A DNA stretch of 64,000 nucleotides from Nocardia concava NBRC 100430. Lineage in GTDB: Bacteria; Actinomycetota; Actinomycetes; Mycobacteriales; Mycobacteriaceae. The notes beneath the pieces are model-generated. The model was not told the origin of the DNA. It saw only the letters and a program-made list of their open reading frames with translations, and made no database searches. Below are positions 56,719 through 64,000 of this stretch, one piece after another; within the stretch, counting starts at the first letter, position 1, and each line of letters begins with the position of its first letter. Location: assembly GCF_000308815.1 (NCBI RefSeq), contig NZ_BAFX01000200.1:1-64000 (forward strand). The letters are read 5' to 3'. The position numbers were made by a program, and so were the translations under genes.

Positions 56719-57273
56719 TCAGGGGTGGGTCGGAGTGGCCTGCGGGGCAGGGAGTTTCAGTGCCTGCGCGATGGTGTTGGTCCAGGTCGTGATGGCCGTC
56801 CAGTCGCGAAGATCGCCGTAGCGGGTGCCGCCGAGGACGCGGTAGACGGTCCGTGCCGACAGTGAGACGCCGGCACGCTCGTAGTGACCGGCGAAGGCGC
56901 TGTAGTCGCGCGGGGGTATCGAGTCACGCACCGCGGCAATCTGTTTCGGGACAACTCGGCCCATGAGACGTCCGATGGGCCCCACCAGGGCGGGTCCGAG
57001 TCCGACGCTGAACAGCCACACCGGACGGGTGCGCAGCTCGGTGGTGTGCGTACGGACGAATTGCTCCAGTTCGGGCAGCAGTGCCCGATTGTGCACGGCG
57101 CTACCGAGAACAATGGCGTCGAAGTGGGTGAGTTCGGGGGCGTGCTCGGCGTCGGCGACCTCGACGGTCGCGCCGCGGGCGGCGAGGGAGGCACCGATGA
57201 AATCGGCGATCTCGCGGGTGGATCCCTGTGCGCTGGCGTAGATGACGGCGATGTGGGTGTCGGTCGTTTCCAT
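56719..57273 (-). CDS. Flavodoxin-domain protein
   Basis: 184 residues starting METTDTHIAVIYASAQGSTR at 57273. The FMN phosphate loop (YASAQGSTREIAD) and FDAIVLGSAVHNR show a flavodoxin / protoporphyrinogen-oxidase (HemG-like) fold. A perfect DevR-type palindrome stands 59 bases upstream, so it can be induced separately from the DUF302 gene before it. Role: electron transfer or haem-linked oxidation under low oxygen, by inference. Confidence 0.88.
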   Translation of the reverse strand: METTDTHIAVIYASAQGSTREIADFIGASLAARGATVEVADAEHAPELTHFDAIVLGSAVHNRALLPELEQFVRTHTTELRTRPVWLFSVGLGPALVGPIGRLMGRVVPKQIAAVRDSIPPRDYSAFAGHYERAGVSLSARTVYRVLGGTRYGDLRDWTAITTWTNTIAQALKLPAPQATPTHP

Positions 57274-57331
57274 GTATCGAGCCTGATCGCAAGGCCTGAA
57301 TTCGGTGAGAGGACTCGTACCCGCTCTGAAT

Positions 57332-57345
57332 GGGACCATGGTCCC
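57332..57345. promoter_or_regulatory. Perfect palindromic DevR/DosR-type box
   Basis: GGGACCATGGTCCC, a perfect 14-bp palindrome with the GGGAC half-sites of DosR boxes, placed between the DUF302-protein stop and the flavodoxin start. Confidence 0.7.
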
Positions 57346-57353
57346 CGGTCGCT

Positions 57354-58232
57354 TCAGCCTGCCGCCGCGGCGGGATGGGACAGGTCCGACAGTGCCGCCG
57401 CGAGCAGGTGGCGGGCCTGCGCCGCTACGTCGGCGAGCTCGGGCCGGGCCATGACGTGGACCAGCAGTTCGGGGTCGGCGGCCTCGACGACCACTCCGGT
57501 CTCGTCGGCGCGCACCACGACATTGCAGGGCAGCAGCAGCCCCGCCTGCTGGTCGGCGGCGAGGGCCTGGCCCGCGAGCCGCGGATGGCAGGCGCCGAGG
57601 ATCACGTACTCGTCGATGTGCTCGCCGGTCCGCTCGCGCAGCGTGGCTTGCACATCGAACTCGGTGACAATGCCGAATCCGTGCTCCCGCAATGCTGTTC
57701 GGGTCGTGGCCAGCGCATGGTCGAAGGCGGTGTCGAGGTGGACGGCGATGGCCGGCGCGGGGGCGACGGGAATCCGGATCTCGGTGATGAGCAGCCGGGG
57801 ATCGCTCACCTCGTCGGGACCGATGAGATAGGCCTCCGTCGGCGGGCCCACCGGCCGGTAGCCGGTCTGCCGCACCCACTCTCGCAACGCCCGGTAGCCC
57901 GCGTCGATCTGGTGGTAGCTGCCGCGATGGCAGGTGCGGGCCACCAGCGCCTGCGGCTGGATGACCAGCTGCGCACCGGAACTCGGGCCCAGTGCGGGCG
58001 CCGCTTCGATGGGGAGCCCGAAGTCGACCACGATGGATTCCTCGGTGGGCAGTTCCCGGTGAAACGTGATCGTCGGCGCGCCGCTGGCGACCAACCCCGC
58101 CTTCTCGGCCACCTCCGCGAGCCGGCCCATTCCGCCGATGATGCCCTCGCTCAACAGGTCCGGGCGGATCTCCAGCGGTATCCGCAACACCGCCTGCGGT
58201 GGCGTCTCGCAGACGTTCACCCGGTATTCCAT
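57354..58232 (-). CDS. GyrI-like effector-binding domain plus DUF302 protein
   Basis: 292 residues in two domains. Residues 1-155 resemble a GyrI-like/AraC effector-binding domain (VARTCHRGSYHQIDAGYRAL, VGPPTEAYLIGP). Residues 165-285 are a DUF302 domain (ALREHGFGIVTEFDVQATL, LGACHPRLAGQAL, LLLPCNVVVR). The start at 58232 follows AGGAGGAGG. Single-domain versions of each are common; the fusion suggests small-molecule binding. It is divergent from the PNPOx gene across a 394-base region with DevR-type boxes. Confidence 0.88.
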   Translation of the reverse strand: MEYRVNVCETPPQAVLRIPLEIRPDLLSEGIIGGMGRLAEVAEKAGLVASGAPTITFHRELPTEESIVVDFGLPIEAAPALGPSSGAQLVIQPQALVARTCHRGSYHQIDAGYRALREWVRQTGYRPVGPPTEAYLIGPDEVSDPRLLITEIRIPVAPAPAIAVHLDTAFDHALATTRTALREHGFGIVTEFDVQATLRERTGEHIDEYVILGACHPRLAGQALAADQQAGLLLPCNVVVRADETGVVVEAADPELLVHVMARPELADVAAQARHLLAAALSDLSHPAAAAG

Positions 58233-58626
58233 CACGTGCCTCCTCCTGGTTGTTCGTGGTTCCAGCGTGCGTGCGGCCGCCCGGGCGGACACAGAGGAGA
58301 AGGTCACGCCGCATCGGGAAACAAGTGCATGACCGGCGATGCCATTCGCTGCCGGGGACCTTTCGGCGCCGGGCGACGCGGGATACCGCCCAATATCGAG
58401 GTCTCGGGCCGGCGGTCCGGGTGTCCGAAGGAGGTTCGAGACGGGACCTTCGGCCCTGTCCGGGGCGTCGGCGTTGATGTTGACATGGACCGTGGGGTCT
58501 GCGGTTCAGGGGATTTGTGCGAAAGGGTTGTCAGTTCATGGGTGTGCTCCGAGCTCTACCGGTCCGAGTGCGATCGTTGCCGGTGATGTCCGGCCCGGTC
58601 GTGCTGCGGCATTCGGAGGTGGTCGC
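58233..58626. promoter_or_regulatory. Divergent regulatory region with DevR/DosR-type boxes
   Basis: 394 bases without a supported gene. Box 1 at 58443-58457 is GGGACCTTCGGCCCT, a very good match to DosR boxes. A weaker one at 58355-58371 is GGGGACCTTTCGGCGCC. Together they could drive the DUF302 operon leftwards and the PNPOx gene rightwards, in the two-box pattern common in DosR promoters. Confidence 0.7.
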
Positions 58627-59073
58627 ATGAGTGGGCTGTCCGAGGATGCCCTCGCCCCCCGCGCCACCGAGAGCATGGAGCGGGCGGAGGCGCTGCGACT
58701 GTTGGCGAGCGTGCCGTTCGGGCGGGTGATCTTCACTCGCGACGCGCTGCCCGCGGTGCGGCCGGTCAACCACCTGGTCGACTCGGGGCAGGTCATCGTC
58801 GTACGCACCCGGCTCACCTCCCGGCTGACGTCGGCGGTGCGCGCGGACTCGAATGTCGTTGTGGCATATGAGGCCGACGACATCGACCCGATCGAACAGC
58901 TGGGCTGGTCGGTGGTGGTGACGGGCATCGCCCGCACGGTGACCGATCCGGAACGCGTGGCACGGTACGAGCGCCGGTTGCGGCCCTGGGTCGACGGGGT
59001 GATGGACTCTATCATCGCCATCGAGCCGACCCTGGTGACCGGGGTGCGACTGGTGGCGAAGCGGGCCGGGTAG
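58627..59073 (+). CDS. Pyridoxamine 5'-phosphate oxidase-fold (flavin-binding) protein
   Basis: 148 residues starting MSGLSEDALAPRATESM at 58627 with GGAGGT 5 bases ahead. The split-barrel pattern is clear (LLASVPFGRVIFTRDALPAV, RPVNHLVDSGQVIVVRT, VVAYEADDIDP, GWSVVVTGIA). Such proteins bind FMN or F420 and are DosR-regulon members in mycobacteria. Its 3' end overlaps the P-type ATPase gene by 62 bases on the other strand. Confidence 0.88.
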   Translation: MSGLSEDALAPRATESMERAEALRLLASVPFGRVIFTRDALPAVRPVNHLVDSGQVIVVRTRLTSRLTSAVRADSNVVVAYEADDIDPIEQLGWSVVVTGIARTVTDPERVARYERRLRPWVDGVMDSIIAIEPTLVTGVRLVAKRAG

Positions 59074-61699
59074 CGAAACGGGCTGCGCGGCGGCGCAATC
59101 GGTGGTCGGTGCGGCGTTCGCGGGCGGCCGGGACGGTCGGGGTGGTGCGGAAGAACCAGTGCTTGGCGGCCTCGGCCAGGGCGAGGTAGACGACGATCAT
59201 GGCGAGCAGCGCGACGAAGAAGCCGCCGGGCAGGGGCTGGAAGCCGAGAGTGGCGGCCAGCGGGGTCGCGGGCAGCAGCGCGCCGATCCCGACGGCGGCG
59301 AGGGTGGCGGTGAGCAGGGCGACGCTGGGATGGCTGCGGTAGAAGGGCGTTCTGCGGGTGCGGATGACGAACAGCACCAGCGTCTGGGTGGCCAGCGATT
59401 CGACGAACCAGCCCGTGTGGAACAGGGATTCGCCCGCGTGGAAGACCCACAGCATGATCCCGAAGGTCGCGAAGTCGAACAGCGAGCTGATCGGGCCGAA
59501 CACCAGCATGAACCGCTGGATGAGCCGAATGTCCCAGCGGGACGGGCGGGCCAGTTGCTCCGCGTCGACATCGTCGGTGGGTATCGCGAGCTGGCTGGAG
59601 TCGTAGAGCAGATTGTTGAGCAGAATCTGCGACGGCAGCATCGGCAGGAACGGCAGGAAGGCCGACGCGCCCGCGGCACTGAACATATTGCCGAAATTGC
59701 TCGAGGTCCCCATCAGGACGTACTTCATGGTGTTGGCGAACACGCGCCGGCCCTGGGTGACCCCGTCGGCGAGCACCTGGAGGTCCTTCTCCAGCAGCAC
59801 CACATCCGCGGCGTCCTTGGCCACATCGGTGGCGGCGTCGACGGAGATGCCGACATCGGCGGCGTGCAGCGCCAACGCGTCGTTGACGCCGTCGCCCAGA
59901 TAGGCGACATCCACCCCGAGCGAGCGTTGCGCCCGCACGATGCGGGCCTTCTGCTCCGGATCGACCCGGGCGAAAATGGTTGTGGTAGGCAATCTCTCGG
60001 CCAGCTCGAGGTCCGACAGCCGGGCCACCTCGGCGCCCGAAAGGCTGTCGCCCACCGGCAGGCCCAGCTGTTCGCACACGTGCGCCGCCACGGTGGGATG
60101 ATCGCCGGTGATGACCTTGACCGCGACGCCGAGCCTGTCCAGTCGGCTGATCGCTTGGCGCGCAGAGGATTTCGGCGGATCGAGGAAGACGAGAAATCCG
60201 GCCAACCGCAGGCCTGCCTCGTCGGCGGCGACCAGCGAGGATTGTCCAGCCGCGGACCGGACGGCCACGGCGACCACCCGGTGCCCGGCCGCGAATTCGG
60301 CCTCGAGCGCCCGCCCGACCGTCTCCGGGACACCCTCGCAGCACGCGAGCACGGCCTCGGGCGCGCCCTTGGTGATGAGCAGCCGGTTGCCGCCCGTCGC
60401 GTCCACCAGCACCGAGACCATCCGCCGCCGATGGTCGAAAGGCAGTGTGGCGAGCCGTGTATACCGCTGGATGGATTCGTGCGGCGCGAGCGGGGCCGCC
60501 CACAGCGCGGTATCGAGCGCGTCCCCGCCGGTCAGATGACCGTCCCGCACCACGCCGTCCGTGCAGATCATGCCCAGGGTGACGACCCGGCTGTCGCTCC
60601 CGGCGTCGGTGGCCACCGCCCGCATGAACTCGATCCGTCCCTCGGTCAGCGTCCCGGTCTTATCGGTGAACAGCACCTCGATATCGCCCAGATCCTCGAT
60701 GCAGACGAGCCGCTTCACCAGCACCTTGCGTTGCGCCAGCAGCCGCGAACCGGCCGCCAGGCTGGTCGATACGACCGCCGGCAGCAGCTGCGGCGAGATG
60801 CCCACCGCGATGGCCAGCGAGAACATCAGCGCGTCCAGCAGCGGCCGGTGCAGCACCAGGTTGACCGCGAAGATACCGATGGTCAGCACGGCGGCGACGC
60901 GAACCAGCAGCATCGAGAATCGGCGCAGCCCGACCTGGAATTCGGTCTCGGGTTCGCGCCGCGCCAAACCGACCGCGATACGCCCGAATTCGGTGTCGCC
61001 GCCGGTCGCGGTCACCACACCGCGCCCGGTGCCGGCGGCGACCACGGTGCCCATGAGCGCGCACGAGGCCAGCTCGGCGAGCGGCCCGGCTTCCGGCACC
61101 GGATCCACCGATTTCCGTACCGCCTCCGGCTCTCCGGTCAACACCGATTCATCACATTGCAGGCCGGTGACCGATAGCAGGCGCAGATCCGCGGGCACCA
61201 GTTCACCGGGCCGCAATTCGACGACGTCGCCGGGGACCAGCTCGGCGAGATCCACCGCGCGCGCTCGGCCTTCGCGCACCACCACGACCCGGTGCCGGAT
61301 GCGCTCGTGCAGGGCTTCGGCGGCCTGCTCGGCGCGAAACTCGTTGATGGTGCCCAGTCCCACCGACATCGCCACGATCACGCCGATGACGATCGCGTCC
61401 GTGCGCTCGCCGAGGAAGAACGACACCGCCGCGGTCACCGCGAGCAACAGCAGCAGAGGCGAGCGTAGCTGCCGCGCCACGACCGGTCCGAGTCGCGCGT
61501 GGTGGGTCCGAATGGCGTTGGGTCCGAAGGTGTGTGCCCGGCGTTCGTACTCGGCTCGGGTCAGCCCGTTGTCGCCGCTGGACAGTGCGGCCAGTACCGA
61601 TTCGGCGGTCCGCGCGGCGGCGGTGACAGCGGGAACGCAGCGAACAGTCTGGGGCGGAACATGATCCGCTTCGGTGCTCGCGTGGGCGTGGACAGGCAT
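59012..61699 (-). CDS. MgtA-type P-type cation ATPase
   Basis: 895 residues with full P-type machinery: actuator loop (DESVLTGEPEAV, with Pro in place of the usual Ser), phosphorylation site DKTGTLTEG, ATP-binding KGAPEAVL, hinge GDGVNDALAL, and membrane parts including NLVLHRPLLDALMFSLAIAVG and GTSSNFGNMFSAAGAS. The last is typical of the magnesium-importing MgtA/MgtB group. A basic 40-residue C-tail runs into the neighbouring gene. The start at 61699 lacks a clear SD. A DevR-type box lies about 60 bases upstream. Mg2+ uptake is the best guess; Ca2+ or Mn2+ cannot be excluded. Confidence 0.92.
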   Translation of the reverse strand: MPVHAHASTEADHVPPQTVRCVPAVTAAARTAESVLAALSSGDNGLTRAEYERRAHTFGPNAIRTHHARLGPVVARQLRSPLLLLLAVTAAVSFFLGERTDAIVIGVIVAMSVGLGTINEFRAEQAAEALHERIRHRVVVVREGRARAVDLAELVPGDVVELRPGELVPADLRLLSVTGLQCDESVLTGEPEAVRKSVDPVPEAGPLAELASCALMGTVVAAGTGRGVVTATGGDTEFGRIAVGLARREPETEFQVGLRRFSMLLVRVAAVLTIGIFAVNLVLHRPLLDALMFSLAIAVGISPQLLPAVVSTSLAAGSRLLAQRKVLVKRLVCIEDLGDIEVLFTDKTGTLTEGRIEFMRAVATDAGSDSRVVTLGMICTDGVVRDGHLTGGDALDTALWAAPLAPHESIQRYTRLATLPFDHRRRMVSVLVDATGGNRLLITKGAPEAVLACCEGVPETVGRALEAEFAAGHRVVAVAVRSAAGQSSLVAADEAGLRLAGFLVFLDPPKSSARQAISRLDRLGVAVKVITGDHPTVAAHVCEQLGLPVGDSLSGAEVARLSDLELAERLPTTTIFARVDPEQKARIVRAQRSLGVDVAYLGDGVNDALALHAADVGISVDAATDVAKDAADVVLLEKDLQVLADGVTQGRRVFANTMKYVLMGTSSNFGNMFSAAGASAFLPFLPMLPSQILLNNLLYDSSQLAIPTDDVDAEQLARPSRWDIRLIQRFMLVFGPISSLFDFATFGIMLWVFHAGESLFHTGWFVESLATQTLVLFVIRTRRTPFYRSHPSVALLTATLAAVGIGALLPATPLAATLGFQPLPGGFFVALLAMIVVYLALAEAAKHWFFRTTPTVPAARERRTDHRLRRRAARFATRPASPPVAPRSPGSARWR

Positions 61700-61758
61700 G
61701 TAGTCGAGGGTTCCGTGCCGCGCACGGCCCCGGTAGAGGCGGCACGCATGCGTGTCCC

Positions 61759-61773
61759 GGGACCAAAGGCCTT
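61759..61773 (-). promoter_or_regulatory. Candidate DevR/DosR box upstream of the P-type ATPase gene
   Basis: GGGACCAAAGGCCTT on the plus strand; one change from a perfect GGGACC-AAA-GGCCC core. It ends about 60 bases upstream of the ATPase start. Confidence 0.6.
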
Positions 61774-62067
61774 GTAGCCGAGGACTTGCCGCAACTGCGA
61801 GGGCGGCATTGGGCAGCGCAGACTATGAGGGTCGGCCCCCGGGTTACGGGGCGATTCCAACAGCAGAGGCCAGGCGTATCCTGCACGGATCAGGTGGTGT
61901 GCCGGTCGATCAAGTCTTCGCCGCGAAACGTGGCTCTTCGGTCACGGAAGGCTCTCACCGGTACCACCGATCCGAACGCCGTGTCCCGGCAGGACTACTG
62001 GTGGAACGCTTGGGCTCGGGGGCCGGCTCATGCAGGGCCGGGGCGAGTCGGGACGGCCGCGCACAGA

Positions 62068-62107
62068 CGCTCGCCGTGCCCGCACAGCAGTGCGGGCACG
62101 GCGAGCG
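62068..62107 (-). terminator. Perfect 18-bp hairpin after devR
   Basis: Arms 62068-62085 and 62090-62107 pair without mismatch (inner part GCCGTGCCCGCAC / GTGCGGGCACGGC) around AGCA. It starts 13 bases after the devR stop on the minus strand. No U-tract. Confidence 0.8.
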
Positions 62108-62120
62108 CATCGAATCCGAG

Positions 62121-62768
62121 CTACCGCGGTTGCGGGTGGTCGGCCCGCAGTTTGGTCGCGTAGACGGCGGCCTGGGTGCGACGCTCCATGCCGAGCTTGG
62201 CGAGCAGGCGCGAGACGTAGTTCTTGACGGTCTTCTCCGCGAGGAACATTCGCTCGGCGATCTGGCGATTGGTGAGGCCGTCGCCGAGCAGATCGAGGAG
62301 TTTGCGCTCCTGGTCGGTGAGCCCCGCGAGCGGACCGTCGGACTGGGTGCTGCGGCGCAGGCGATCCATGAGCGCGGCGGCGGCCCGGTTGTCCAGCAGC
62401 GAGCGCCCGGCCCCGATCTCCTTGATGGCCTTGGCCAGCTCCATGCCCTTGATGTCCTTGACCACGTAGCCGCTGGCCCCGGCCAGGATGGCGTCCATCA
62501 TGGCCTGCTCGTCGGTGAACGAGGTGAGGATGAGGCAGCGCAGATGCTCGAGGCGGGAGAGCAGGTCGCGGCAGAGTTCGATGCCGTTGCCGTCGGGCAG
62601 GCGCACGTCGAGGACCGCGACATCCGGTTGCAGCGCGGGGATCCGGGCCAGGGCCGTGGCGGCGTCGGAGGCTTCGCCCACGACGGTGATCTCCGGGTCA
62701 CTGTCGAGGAGGTCGACGAGTCCCCGGCGGACGATCTCGTGATCGTCGACGAGAAAAACCTTGATCAT
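62121..62768 (-). CDS. devR: DevR (DosR)-type response regulator
   Basis: 215 residues of the NarL/DevR class. The receiver domain (1-120) has the acidic pocket VDDHE and phosphoacceptor Asp54 (AVLDVRLPDGNG), the same number as in DosR. The LuxR-type HTH (about 148-210) reads LTDQERKLLDLLGDGLTNRQ, then IAERMFLAEKTVKNYVSRLL, with the DNA-contact segment EKTVKNYVS identical in kind to DosR. It follows the Acg-type gene by 73 bases with no box of its own, so it is probably co-transcribed from the box at 63876-63889. It should be activated by the DevS-type kinases. Confidence 0.95.
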   Translation of the reverse strand: MIKVFLVDDHEIVRRGLVDLLDSDPEITVVGEASDAATALARIPALQPDVAVLDVRLPDGNGIELCRDLLSRLEHLRCLILTSFTDEQAMMDAILAGASGYVVKDIKGMELAKAIKEIGAGRSLLDNRAAAALMDRLRRSTQSDGPLAGLTDQERKLLDLLGDGLTNRQIAERMFLAEKTVKNYVSRLLAKLGMERRTQAAVYATKLRADHPQPR

Positions 62769-62841
62769 GGCCGGTTCCCATTCTGTTCGGGCTGTATGTA
62801 CAACGATAGTTCGCTGGGCGAATCGTAGTGATGGCCGAGAG

Positions 62842-63840
62842 TCATTCGGCCACGGTGGAGGCGGCGGTGACGTCGAGGATTTGCGCGAGCGGCAGTCTCG
62901 GGGTGCGGGCGGTCAGCCGATCGGAAGCTGGAACCGTCCCGACTCGGATCAGGACCTGGGGTTGCTCCGTGCGGCCGGTGAGCGCGCGGATGATGGCCCG
63001 GCTCTGCGGCAGTTCGGTGACATGGGTGAGCGGGCAGGTCGCGTACCCGGCGACCGTGCATTCCAGCAGGATGGTCGACAGCGCCTCACCGCAGCGCAGC
63101 AGATCGGCGGAACTCTCGCCGCTGGACACGACGAGGACCACGGATTCGTCCTCCTCGATTTCGGTCCGGCGGGGTTCATTGTCGACGGTGGGCAGGACAC
63201 GGGCGACATCGACGCGCCGCCGTTCCTCGGTGGAGACGCGCGCGCCGGGCGGGATTCCTTCGGCGGCCAGGGAATGCCCTGTCCACCAATGTAATTCGGC
63301 CTGGTACCCGGAATCGTAGCGGCGCACGGCGGCGGTGAGACGGGACGCCCGGGCGAGCTCGGCGCGGGCGTCACGGGGCAGCACGGTGATCACCGCGTCG
63401 AACGAATCGACGACGACCGGCAGGACGGGCTCGAATTCGCGCCAGTCGGCGGGCGCGGCGAAGGGCAGCCGATCGGTGTAGCGAACCTCGATGGCGGCGG
63501 CCCGATCCACGTCCGCGTCGGTGACGATGCGCGCGGGCTCGAACTCGACCGTCGCCAGCTGATCGTGACGGGTGGGATTGGGGAAGTACACGACCCGGAT
63601 TCGCCATCCGACGGCAGCCAGCGCCGCGCGCAGGTGCCCCAGCGCGATACCGCAGCTCAGCAGCATCTGCCGTCCCGAATGGTCGGTGGCGGGCAGCATC
63701 CGGGACCGCACCGAGAACAGGTGCAGCGCCGTGCCGTCGAAGACCCAACGCCACGGTTGGCTGTTGTGCAGCGACGGTGCGCGACCGGCCAGGCGGACGG
63801 CCGGTTCGATCGCTTTGTCGCCGGGCAGTTGTTGGTCCAT
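62842..63840 (-). CDS. Acg-family nitroreductase-like protein upstream of devR
   Basis: 332 residues with the Acg opening (VRLAGRAPSLHNSQPWRWVF) and second half (LRCGEALSTILLECTVAGYA, TCPLTHVTELPQSRAIIRAL). It is the first gene of an acg-devR unit, recalling the placement of acg-like genes next to dosR-controlled operons. The start ATG is at 63840, with a GGGACC-type box 36 bases ahead. It is a paralogue of the protein at 50015-51016. Confidence 0.9.
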   Translation of the reverse strand: MDQQLPGDKAIEPAVRLAGRAPSLHNSQPWRWVFDGTALHLFSVRSRMLPATDHSGRQMLLSCGIALGHLRAALAAVGWRIRVVYFPNPTRHDQLATVEFEPARIVTDADVDRAAAIEVRYTDRLPFAAPADWREFEPVLPVVVDSFDAVITVLPRDARAELARASRLTAAVRRYDSGYQAELHWWTGHSLAAEGIPPGARVSTEERRRVDVARVLPTVDNEPRRTEIEEDESVVLVVSSGESSADLLRCGEALSTILLECTVAGYATCPLTHVTELPQSRAIIRALTGRTEQPQVLIRVGTVPASDRLTARTPRLPLAQILDVTAASTVAE

Positions 63841-63875
63841 GGACTCACGCTAGGGCGCGGTGGGCTGCGCCACAG

Positions 63876-63889
63876 GGGCCGTTGGTCCC
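63876..63889 (-). promoter_or_regulatory. DevR/DosR-type box upstream of acg-devR
   Basis: GGGACCAACGGCCC on the minus strand: both half-sites intact. It lies 36 bases upstream of the Acg-type start. A weaker AGGACCCTTGG element follows at about 63905. Confidence 0.7.
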
Positions 63890-63945
63890 TTCTGGTGTGC
63901 TACAGGACCCTTGGCGCGGAATGCGCCGCCCACCAGGCTGGATAG

Positions 63946-64000
63946 GTGGACACGAGCACAAGGACCACGCCGCTGCTCGATTCGCGGCGCCATGACGCGG
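63946..64000 (+). CDS. Possible 5' end of a gene cut by the window edge
   Basis: A GTG at 63946 opens a frame (VDTSTRTTPLLDSRRHDA) that runs off the window. It is divergent from the Acg-type gene and could share the DevR-type box. Too short to identify. Confidence 0.3.
   Translation, partial: MDTSTRTTPLLDSRRHDA

Larger units (their letters stand above)
61700..62120. other. Gene-free region with a DevR box and a terminator
   Basis: 421 bases between the ATPase start and the devR stop (both minus strand). It holds a DevR-type box at 61759-61773 (promoter of the ATPase gene) and a perfect 18-bp hairpin at 62068-62107 (end of devR). The open frames across it show no codon bias and resemble no protein. 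Confidence 0.6.

Noticed and set aside
59102..61177. A 691-codon plus-strand frame opposite the P-type ATPase gene
   Set aside because: Low-complexity Gln/Arg/Gly-rich shadow of the ATPase reading frame.
61787..62060. Possible small genes in the gap between the P-type ATPase and devR
   Set aside because: Open frames there lack ribosome sites and read as shadows of the neighbouring genes.

Overview
This is a GC-rich chromosomal window from a mycolate-type actinobacterium, most likely Nocardia or a close relative. The genes that suggest this are a decaprenyl-phosphate phosphoribosyltransferase (arabinogalactan precursor enzyme), an LpqC-like esterase lipoprotein, a Cds1-like cysteine desulfhydrase, an Lsr2 protein, an EthR-like repressor, and DevR/DevS/Acg dormancy proteins. 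No tRNA, rRNA, CRISPR array or intact insertion sequence was seen. The species cannot be fixed from this sequence alone.

Layout. 1-4663: an ECF sigma factor (cut by the window edge) with its DGPF/YCII partner, then a LysR regulator, an AzlCD amino-acid exporter and a Cds1-like PLP enzyme. 4889-11071: an EthR-like TetR facing an MFS exporter over a perfect operator, a DevS-like haem sensor kinase, and a TetR facing a phytanoyl-CoA-type dioxygenase. 11354-18656: a DEAD-box RNA helicase, then a coupled M1 metallopeptidase and Pls/PosA-type single-module NRPS whose A domain reads as lysine-like. 18794-22601: an LpqC-like esterase, and gluconate kinase, permease and FadR-type regulator. 22605-26593: a secreted protein, a PknB-type kinase and several unknown small genes. 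26743-32849: a flavoprotein, an isolated DPPR synthase, a metallo-beta-lactamase-fold hydrolase, an alpha/beta hydrolase and an unusual regulator joining an IS30-type HTH to a MarR-type HTH. 33146-35650: a tandem CYP157-like (no ExxR) and CYP154-like P450 pair without conservon genes. 35857-44090: secreted protein, PadR with a very long dyad operator, membrane protein plus carotenoid oxygenase, secreted serine protease, CoA-disulfide-reductase-like flavoprotein, LapA-like protein, a broken UdgX gene, a YihY protein and a STAS protein. 44324-48314: a coupled operon of one esterase and two Baeyer-Villiger-type monooxygenases. 48453: an Lsr2-like protein.

48998-63840 is a dormancy (DevR/DosR-type) island: two universal stress proteins, two Acg-type nitroreductases, DevS, DevR, PEP synthase, DUF2267, a flavodoxin, a GyrI-like/DUF302 protein, a PNPOx-fold protein and an MgtA-type P-type ATPase. 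GGGACC-N-GGCCC-type boxes stand in front of most transcription units. The likely circuit is haem-based redox/oxygen sensing by DevS (and perhaps the unlinked kinase at 7512-9251), phosphorylation of DevR, and induction of the island. acg and devR form one unit behind a box, which would give positive autoregulation.
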